A stretch of DNA of 28,715 nt from Gardnerella vaginalis (GTDB lineage Bacteria > Actinomycetota > Actinomycetes > Actinomycetales > Bifidobacteriaceae): positions 1 to 28,715 of the forward strand of contig CAMPUL010000021.1 in assembly GCA_946997215.1 (NCBI GenBank), given 5' to 3'. Position 1 is the first letter of the stretch, and every line of letters starts with the position of its first letter. Positions 22,469 to 28,715 of this stretch are shown in pieces. A program made the position numbers and the translations under genes. The notes beneath the pieces were generated by a model that ran no database searches, was not told where the DNA came from, and was given only the letters and a program-made list of their open reading frames with translations.

Positions 22469-25400
22469 ATGACTACAAAATCTGCTAAACATTCCAACAA
22501 GGCATTTGGTTCTGAAAAGGATAAGGCTGCGAAGGCTGTTGATATTCGTAAGGTGGCTGCTCTTTCTGTTGGTGCTGCTGGCGTAATCGCTGGCGCTGCG
22601 ATTGCTTTTGGCGCAACTCCTGCAATGGCTGCGGAGGCTACTTCTACGCCTGTTAATCCTTCTGCGCCTGCAAATACGCAGAATTTAACTGCTAAGAATG
22701 ATGACTCTAAGACTTCTGATGACTCTAAGCAGCAGGTTGATGAAAAGAAGCAGACTGATGAGACTAATCAGAATGAGCAGACTGTAGTAAAGATTGATAA
22801 TACTGAAGGTAAGACTGATGTTAAATCTGAGGGCACTACGTCTGTAAATAAGCAACCTGAGACTCCTGCGCCTGTAGATCAGAATCGCGCTTCTAATGGT
22901 GGCACAAACGAAGTAGCTTTCTCTAGTAAAACAGGTGAAATGCCGAACGTTTATGGCTTTGGTACAGTGGATAATCAGTATGATGAGCAACTCGCAAATA
23001 ATCCTATAATATTTAAGCTTCCTAAACAGAAAGATGCTAATGGAGCAGATAAGGCTGTTACGCGTGTAGCTGTATTTCCTTCAACTTCAAACCATATTAA
23101 TACCAAAAAAACTGCAGGAAGTATTGATTTTGATTCCGACAATGATGGACATCAGCCATATTCTGGCGAATATGTGTTTGAAAAGAACGGTGATGGTTCT
23201 GCAACACTTACCATGAATAGGATTTTCCGTAAAGATGAACGTGGTGCTTCCAAAGGTATTAAGAATGCGCAAGGTTATTCTGCAACGCGTTCGATTCAGA
23301 TTAATCCAACTCCAATTCCTGGAAGTGCTAAAGAAGATGCGGTATCAAATCAATTCAGAGCGGCTCTGTTAGTACCTCCGAAAAGTGCTGGAACTATTGT
23401 TAAAAAAGTAAGTGATGCTGCTATCACCGAAGATGATGTCAACAATGCTATGGATGGTGCTAAAAAGAATGGCAAAACAACGCATGTTAACAAGAGTAGT
23501 ATTGATGGTCTATCGCTAGAAGCACAAATTCAAGCGTTAAGCAAGGTTGGTAAACGAAAGTTAGATACTATCGCTGATAAAATTCCTACTAAAAGCAACG
23601 AATACGATAAGAGTGCATTAACGAAAGCAAATAGTAAAGTTGGTGTATCTATTGTAAATACCCATTTCGTTACTGATCTTGGTTTTAAGTCGCAGGCTAT
23701 TCCGCTGACTATTGTGCGTTATAACGATGTTATTGATAAGCCTGTTGTGGAAGACCCGACTAATCTTTCGCAAGATGTAAAGAACGAAATCGCACAGAAG
23801 CTCGCAAAGATTAACAGCGTAAATCCAAATAAAATCACGTTTGACGAAGCTGGTAATGCTGTAATCCACTTTGAGGGCTTAGATGAAAAGGATGCTCCTA
23901 AGATTAAGCTCAGCGACCTTGTGTTGAAGAAGCTCAAGGACACTGAGTACAAAGTTCCAACTGGTAGCGAAGCGGTCTTTGTCGCTAACCCACTCGATTA
24001 CTCAAAAGCTGAGATTGACCGTATTAAGACAGCTATTTTTAATGCTAACAAAGACAATGAAAAGATTGGCCTTACCAGCAAAGATCAGATTTCGCTTTCG
24101 TACCTTAAGGGCAATTTTACTGCAGCTGGTAAAGCTAATGAGGGCATTTCTAACGGTCAGGCGGAAAATACGATTACCGTTAAGATCAAGACCGATAAGG
24201 CTGTTGCCGAGTTTACGTCTAATGTAAAAGAGAGCAAGCTTACAAAGCTTCCAAATATTCGAACAGATTACGACGTTTCGTGGACTAAGACTAAGATTGA
24301 TGGTCGCGATACCGACGAGGGTATTTCTTGGAGTAATGATAGTCACACAACTATCATCTATCGTTACGACCCAACTAAGGCACAAGAGTTTGATACAACA
24401 AAGATTCTTGGCTTGCTGAAGGCCACGCCAAAAGACAAGCAAGCTGGTTTGCGTGACCTTCAGGGCGGCGAGCTGCTTTCCTATGAAGGTACAGGGACTA
24501 ACGCGCAGAAGTCGCACATGCACTATGCGTTGCAAAATGGCGAGCCAACGGGCGAGCTTACGCTTGGCAATATGAGCGGCGCTTATTGGCAGGGAAGTCA
24601 GAAAGTTTCTAATTCTGACGTAGACCTCGGTGATAATTTATCAATAGCTGGTTCGTATTCATGGGATCTAGAAGCTGGCTCTGTAACGGTAGCCGGCAAA
24701 AAGGACAAGATTTACAAGGCACGTTTGTTTGTTCAGCCGTATGCAATGTCGTACTATAAGGATGTTTATCTGGAGAAAGGCCGCAATACAGGCAATACAG
24801 CAAAGGCAATTAACGTTATCTTTGTGCCGCAGATGAATCATAAGAAGGATAATCTTAAGGCATCTGTTGATAAGCATGCGGTGACAAATGATGGCAAGAA
24901 GACGCCTACCGATGCTACCTATTACAACGCATCGGACGCTAAGAAGAAAGCGTATGATGATGCGCTTAGTGCTGCTCAACAAACGCTTGAAAAAGTTGGA
25001 ACTAAAGCTGATACTGATTTAAGTGAAGAGCTTAAGGCTGAGGTTGATAACGCAACGATTAACCTTAATAAGGCTCGCGCCGAGCTTGATGGTGACGCCA
25101 CAAAGAAGGAAGAGCTGAACAAGTCTATTAATGAAGATGGCACACCTGCTCCAGGTCAGCAAGCTACAACTGGTACGAAGGCAAGCGATAAGTATAAGAA
25201 CGTTACTGAGCCTGACTTTAAGAAGGCCGATGGTTCTGATGACACCGAAAGGAATAATGCTGCTAAGAACGCCAAGACAGCTTACGATGAAGCGCTTGCT
25301 GAAGCTGAGAAGGTAAAGGCTGACGACTACGCCACACAAAAGGCTGTTGACGACGCTAAGGCAAAGCTTGATGCTGCGCGTAAGGAACTTGATAAGTACA

Positions 25401-28400
25401 GCACTAACAAAGACAAGCTTAATGCTGCTATTGCTGAGCATGGTCAGGTGAATACGGGCGATGCTGCTAAGACTGGCAACGACAAACTCAAGACCGCCGA
25501 CCCAGCTTATCAAAACGCAAATGATGATGAGCGAAAAGCATACGATGCTGCTGTAAAGAAGGCAAACGAACTTTCTAAGGATCCAAACGCTTCTCAAAAG
25601 GAAGTGAACGAGGCTATCAAGAAGCTTAAGGATGCTAAGGATGCGCTCGACAAGAACGCAACCGACAAGGCTCCTCTTGATGCTGCCGTTCAAAAGAGCT
25701 TCGATAACCCTGATCCAAACGATGCTAACAAGCAGAGTGTGTTCTATAAGAATGCAGAGGCGAAGACTAACGATCCTGATGCACAGCAAGCCGTTAAGAA
25801 TTACGATGACGCATTCGCAGAAGCTAAGAGAGTGCTTGGTGACAAGAATGCTACAAATGCCGATGTAAAAAAGGCTAAGGGAGCGCTTGAAAAAGCAGAA
25901 GAAGCACTTCATGCTGATAAGTATCAAACAAAGGCAACTGATTTAGCTGAAGCTATTGCGGACAACTTCAGTGGTTATTTGATGCCAGCCTACTTCAATG
26001 CCTTTGATAAGGCGCACGCTGAAGGCGAAAATTCTCAAGCTGCTAAGGACTTCAAAGACTATAACGACGCTTATCACGCTGCAAAAGACTTGATGAAAAA
26101 TCTAAAGAAGCCTGGTAGCACTATAGCGCAAACAGAAGTTGACAGAGTTAAAGATAAGCTGCTTGCTGCGCGCAAGATTATCGACACCTACGCAACCGAC
26201 ACCAGCAGGCTTTCGGCAGCTGTGTTTAACGATATTGCCATACAACACAGCCCAGCATACAAGAATGTGTCCGCAGATGATGCAAGTAAAGAAGCGCAGG
26301 CTGCTAAGCAGAAGTATGACGATGCCGTAACGAAGCTAGACCATGCGCTTGATAAAAATATGCCTAAGGATAAGCAGGGTAATACAGAAATCCCAACTTC
26401 TAATACTCCTGATGCGAATATTGATGTTAATAATGCGAATGCATTGGATAATATTCAGGCACATGCACATGGCGAGCCGCTGAATAGGGATGTTGATGCA
26501 ATCCTTAAGGAAATGAACGATGCTATTGCAGATTTGAACAAGTTTGCGACTAAGACCGACGATTTGCTTAAGTCTGTTAACGAGCATGACAATACCAAGC
26601 AGACGCCTGCGTATAAGAATACGGAAAAGCCTGACTATAAGGGCAAAGATGGTACGACTGCTGATGCTGATAAGAACGCTAAAGCATCTAAGGCTCGTGA
26701 TGACTATGACAAAGCTTTGGAAGCTGCTAAGAAATTGCTCAAGAAGCCTGGTGCAACTCAGAAGGAAGTCAACGACGCGCTTAAGACTCTGAACGAGAAG
26801 CGAGAGGCGCTTGACGCCTATAAGACCGACACCACCAAGCTCAAAAAGAGTGTTGGTGAACACGGTAAAGACGCAGAGGGTAAAAATCCTGCTGTTAAAG
26901 GCACAAAGGATTCTGACGCATACCGCAACGCCTCTGATCCTCACTTCATGAAGGTAGATAAAACTGACTCAACTAAGTTAGTTGAAGATACCGAGAAGAA
27001 TGAGGCTGCTAAGGAAGCTAAGAAGGCATACGACAAGGCATTGGCCAAGGCTCAGGAGTTGCTTAAGAAGGCAAATCCTGAGAATAAGACGCCTTTGGAT
27101 GAGCAGCCAACTCAGAAGCAGATTGACGAGGCTCTCAAGACGCTCGACGAAAAGCGTAAAGCTCTTGATGCCTACAAAACTGATGCCACTGAGCTTGACA
27201 AAGAAGCAAAGAAGTCTACTTTAGACTTTGAAGCTACGCCAGAGTTCAAGAATGCTAACGATAAGAAGAAGGATGGTGCTGACGCTAAGAAGGTAGACAA
27301 TGACGATGTTGCTGCATATAAGAATGCGCTCGCGAAAGCTCGCAATCTTGTAAAGGATGCAGCAGATTCAACCAAGAAGCCTTATGAACGTCCAACGCAG
27401 CAACAAATTAACGATGCACTCGATGCTTTGAAGCAAGCTAAGAAGCAAATCACCGACAACTACAAGACCAAAGTCGACGATTTGAAGACTGAGGTTGGTA
27501 AGGATTCTGACTTCACTAAGACTCCTGAGTATCAGAATGCTGCTGATTCTCCTGAGGCTGAAGCCTACAAGAAGGCACTCGAAGACGCTAAGAAGGTTCT
27601 TGGTGACAAGAATGCTACTCAGGCGCAGGTTGATGATGCTTTGAAGAAGCTTCAAGAGGCTAAGAAGAATCTTGCTGATTCTCATAAGACTGATAAGACC
27701 AAGTTGCAGACTGAGTCCAATGCTGATGGCGACTTCACTAAGACTCCTGAGTATCAGAATGCTGCTGGAAGCTCAGAAGCAGACGCGTACAAGAAGGCGC
27801 TTGATGAAGCGAATAAGGTTCTTGGTAACAAGGACGCAACTCAGGCGCAGATTGACGAAGCTTTGAAGAGGCTCCAGGATACCAAGGCTGCCCTTAGAGC
27901 CAAGCATGGCACCGACAAGTCTTATTTGCGTAATGAGGCAGATAATGACCCTACATTCCGCAAGTCGATTCCGTTCTTGATTGCAGATGGCAAGGATATA
28001 GCTGAGTACAACAAGGCGCTGAACGAAGCGAATGATGTGCTTAGTAATCCAAACGCTACGCAGGCTCAGGTTGACGAAGCGCTTAGAAAGTTGCAAGCTA
28101 TAAGGCAGAAGATGATTGACTTCTACAACTCGCTTGGTTCGGGTAGTAGTGATGACGATTCCGACGGCAACAACAATGGCAACAATGGCAACAATGGCGC
28201 GGATAATGCAAATAACGCAAACGCAAACGCTGTTGATAAGTCAATGTTGCAAGCTGAAGTGAATGGTGCTCTTGCAGATGTTGCCAATGGTGCTGGTGCT
28301 GGCGCTAAGGTTGCAAATGGCGTGGATGCAAGCGTTGTTAAGGAGTTTAATGATGCTCTAGAAAACGCTCGCCGCGTGCTTGCTGACTCTAATGCCACTC

Positions 28401-28609
28401 GCGAGCAGGTTGAAGCTGCGACTATGCGACTTCGTGCAGCTCGTGCGGCTTTTAATGCTGCAAAGGCGAACAAGGGCAGCAACTCGCGTGGAAACATGGG
28501 AGTGCAAACTGGCGTTGATTCCGCAACGCTAAGCGCGTTCGCTGCTGTGTTTGTTGGGCTGGCAGGATTTGGAGTGTCTGCTAAGCGCCGTAAGCACTCA
28601 AGTAGATAA
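22469..28609 (+). CDS. Giant cell-surface protein with FIVAR-like repeats
   Basis: Predicted surface adhesin or matrix-binding protein of 2046 residues. AGAGGAG precedes the ATG. Parts in order: extended signal peptide about 1-55 (KVAALSVGAAGVIAGAAIAF...AMAAEA); disordered Thr/Lys/Asp-rich stretch to about 145; an N-terminal globular region about 145-790 with mixed alpha/beta character, which I cannot name; about 13 helical repeats from about 790 to 2000. Each repeat has the pattern T(D/K)xxxLxxxV...YxNA...AYxxALxxAxxxL...ATQxxVDxALxxLxxAxxAL, matching FIVAR domains of Gram-positive surface proteins. The last two repeats are split by an Asn/Gly/Asp-rich linker. The C-terminus has a degenerate sorting motif, MGVQTG (residues 2010-2015), a hydrophobic helix and the basic tail KRRKHSSR. 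The gene is monocistronic, with its own promoter and a G13 tract upstream. Confidence 0.92.
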   Translation: MTTKSAKHSNKAFGSEKDKAAKAVDIRKVAALSVGAAGVIAGAAIAFGATPAMAAEATSTPVNPSAPANTQNLTAKNDDSKTSDDSKQQVDEKKQTDETNQNEQTVVKIDNTEGKTDVKSEGTTSVNKQPETPAPVDQNRASNGGTNEVAFSSKTGEMPNVYGFGTVDNQYDEQLANNPIIFKLPKQKDANGADKAVTRVAVFPSTSNHINTKKTAGSIDFDSDNDGHQPYSGEYVFEKNGDGSATLTMNRIFRKDERGASKGIKNAQGYSATRSIQINPTPIPGSAKEDAVSNQFRAALLVPPKSAGTIVKKVSDAAITEDDVNNAMDGAKKNGKTTHVNKSSIDGLSLEAQIQALSKVGKRKLDTIADKIPTKSNEYDKSALTKANSKVGVSIVNTHFVTDLGFKSQAIPLTIVRYNDVIDKPVVEDPTNLSQDVKNEIAQKLAKINSVNPNKITFDEAGNAVIHFEGLDEKDAPKIKLSDLVLKKLKDTEYKVPTGSEAVFVANPLDYSKAEIDRIKTAIFNANKDNEKIGLTSKDQISLSYLKGNFTAAGKANEGISNGQAENTITVKIKTDKAVAEFTSNVKESKLTKLPNIRTDYDVSWTKTKIDGRDTDEGISWSNDSHTTIIYRYDPTKAQEFDTTKILGLLKATPKDKQAGLRDLQGGELLSYEGTGTNAQKSHMHYALQNGEPTGELTLGNMSGAYWQGSQKVSNSDVDLGDNLSIAGSYSWDLEAGSVTVAGKKDKIYKARLFVQPYAMSYYKDVYLEKGRNTGNTAKAINVIFVPQMNHKKDNLKASVDKHAVTNDGKKTPTDATYYNASDAKKKAYDDALSAAQQTLEKVGTKADTDLSEELKAEVDNATINLNKARAELDGDATKKEELNKSINEDGTPAPGQQATTGTKASDKYKNVTEPDFKKADGSDDTERNNAAKNAKTAYDEALAEAEKVKADDYATQKAVDDAKAKLDAARKELDKYSTNKDKLNAAIAEHGQVNTGDAAKTGNDKLKTADPAYQNANDDERKAYDAAVKKANELSKDPNASQKEVNEAIKKLKDAKDALDKNATDKAPLDAAVQKSFDNPDPNDANKQSVFYKNAEAKTNDPDAQQAVKNYDDAFAEAKRVLGDKNATNADVKKAKGALEKAEEALHADKYQTKATDLAEAIADNFSGYLMPAYFNAFDKAHAEGENSQAAKDFKDYNDAYHAAKDLMKNLKKPGSTIAQTEVDRVKDKLLAARKIIDTYATDTSRLSAAVFNDIAIQHSPAYKNVSADDASKEAQAAKQKYDDAVTKLDHALDKNMPKDKQGNTEIPTSNTPDANIDVNNANALDNIQAHAHGEPLNRDVDAILKEMNDAIADLNKFATKTDDLLKSVNEHDNTKQTPAYKNTEKPDYKGKDGTTADADKNAKASKARDDYDKALEAAKKLLKKPGATQKEVNDALKTLNEKREALDAYKTDTTKLKKSVGEHGKDAEGKNPAVKGTKDSDAYRNASDPHFMKVDKTDSTKLVEDTEKNEAAKEAKKAYDKALAKAQELLKKANPENKTPLDEQPTQKQIDEALKTLDEKRKALDAYKTDATELDKEAKKSTLDFEATPEFKNANDKKKDGADAKKVDNDDVAAYKNALAKARNLVKDAADSTKKPYERPTQQQINDALDALKQAKKQITDNYKTKVDDLKTEVGKDSDFTKTPEYQNAADSPEAEAYKKALEDAKKVLGDKNATQAQVDDALKKLQEAKKNLADSHKTDKTKLQTESNADGDFTKTPEYQNAAGSSEADAYKKALDEANKVLGNKDATQAQIDEALKRLQDTKAALRAKHGTDKSYLRNEADNDPTFRKSIPFLIADGKDIAEYNKALNEANDVLSNPNATQAQVDEALRKLQAIRQKMIDFYNSLGSGSSDDDSDGNNNGNNGNNGADNANNANANAVDKSMLQAEVNGALADVANGAGAGAKVANGVDASVVKEFNDALENARRVLADSNATREQVEAATMRLRAARAAFNAAKANKGSNSRGNMGVQTGVDSATLSAFAAVFVGLAGFGVSAKRRKHSSR
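27509..27767 (+). repeat. 37-bp identical blocks within FIVAR repeats 10 and 11
   Basis: Positions 27509-27545 and 27731-27767 are identical over 37 bp and are 222 bp apart, exactly 74 codons. Recombination between them would remove or add one whole repeat without a frameshift. Adjacent repeats are otherwise more diverged. Confidence 0.85.
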
Positions 28610-28674
28610 AAGTTTGCGCTCTAGTAGCGTTCCTTAAAAAAGCGTTCACGTAGTGTGAATGCACAAAATGGCTT

Positions 28675-28715
28675 GCGCTCCGACCTGCCTTTTCGCTTAA
28701 AGCGTAGCGCGAAAA
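28675..28715 (+). repeat. Structured repeat, copy C (truncated by window end)
   Basis: Positions 28675-28712 match the beginning of copy A (15232-15269) at 36 of 38 bases, in the same orientation as A and opposite to B. The rest of the element lies outside the window, so its length is unknown. The gap between the surface gene stop (28609) and this point holds only a weak hairpin near 28651-28671. Confidence 0.75.

Noticed and set aside
25019..25927. Minus-strand open frame of 302 codons with many hydrophobic residues
   Set aside because: It is the antisense of the Lys/Asp/Ala-rich FIVAR repeats, which always reads as Leu/Ile/Val/Ser-rich. The pseudo-membrane pattern is a composition artefact.

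Overview
The window looks like a chromosomal segment from an AT-rich member of the Bifidobacteriaceae, most probably the Gardnerella vaginalis group. The basis is moderate-to-low GC, strong AGGAGG-type ribosome sites, an actinobacterial maltodextrin transporter (MalEFG with no local ATPase), a long MalQ, and very large low-complexity surface proteins. The species is an inference; I could not run a database search.

Layout. 1-144: edge of a 16-bp tandem repeat. 145-1164 (-): LacI-family regulator, divergent from a sugar ABC permease pair (1509-3193, +) that has no solute-binding protein or ATPase beside it, then a YesL/DUF624 membrane protein (3355-3969, +). 4186-6453 (-): 4-alpha-glucanotransferase MalQ. 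6720-8717 (-): coiled-coil, Pro/Ala-rich cell-surface protein. 9137-11134 (-): type I pullulanase. 11248-14956 (-): malE-malF-malG maltodextrin uptake operon. 15729-17426 (+): GH13 alpha-glucosidase-like enzyme. 17713-18486 (+): TraX-family membrane protein. 18755-21562 (+): GH31 alpha-glucosidase. 22469-28609 (+): 2046-residue surface protein with about 13 FIVAR-like repeats.

Working together. MalEFG imports maltodextrins released from glycogen or starch. Pullulanase cuts alpha-1,6 branches, MalQ disproportionates the linear chains, and the GH13 and GH31 enzymes probably take oligosaccharides to glucose. LacI-type operators (GCAAACGTTTGC or its half) sit in or by the promoters of the GH31 gene and malQ and upstream of the permease pair, so one regulator may coordinate several of these loci. 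The two long secreted proteins are wall- or membrane-anchored surface factors.

The most unusual content is non-coding. A structured repeat (155 bp, 154/155 identical) occurs in inverted orientation on both sides of the GH13-traX-GH31 segment, and a third copy begins at the right edge, so the giant surface gene also lies between inverted copies. Two arrays, each of three 34-bp palindromes at an exact 52-bp period, start 19-20 bases after the stop codons of the GH13 and GH31 genes. A G13 homopolymer lies just upstream of the giant surface gene promoter and is a candidate phase-variation switch. The malQ and pulA leaders can form alternative hairpins that involve the ribosome-binding site. No tRNA, rRNA, CRISPR, transposase or phage genes were found.
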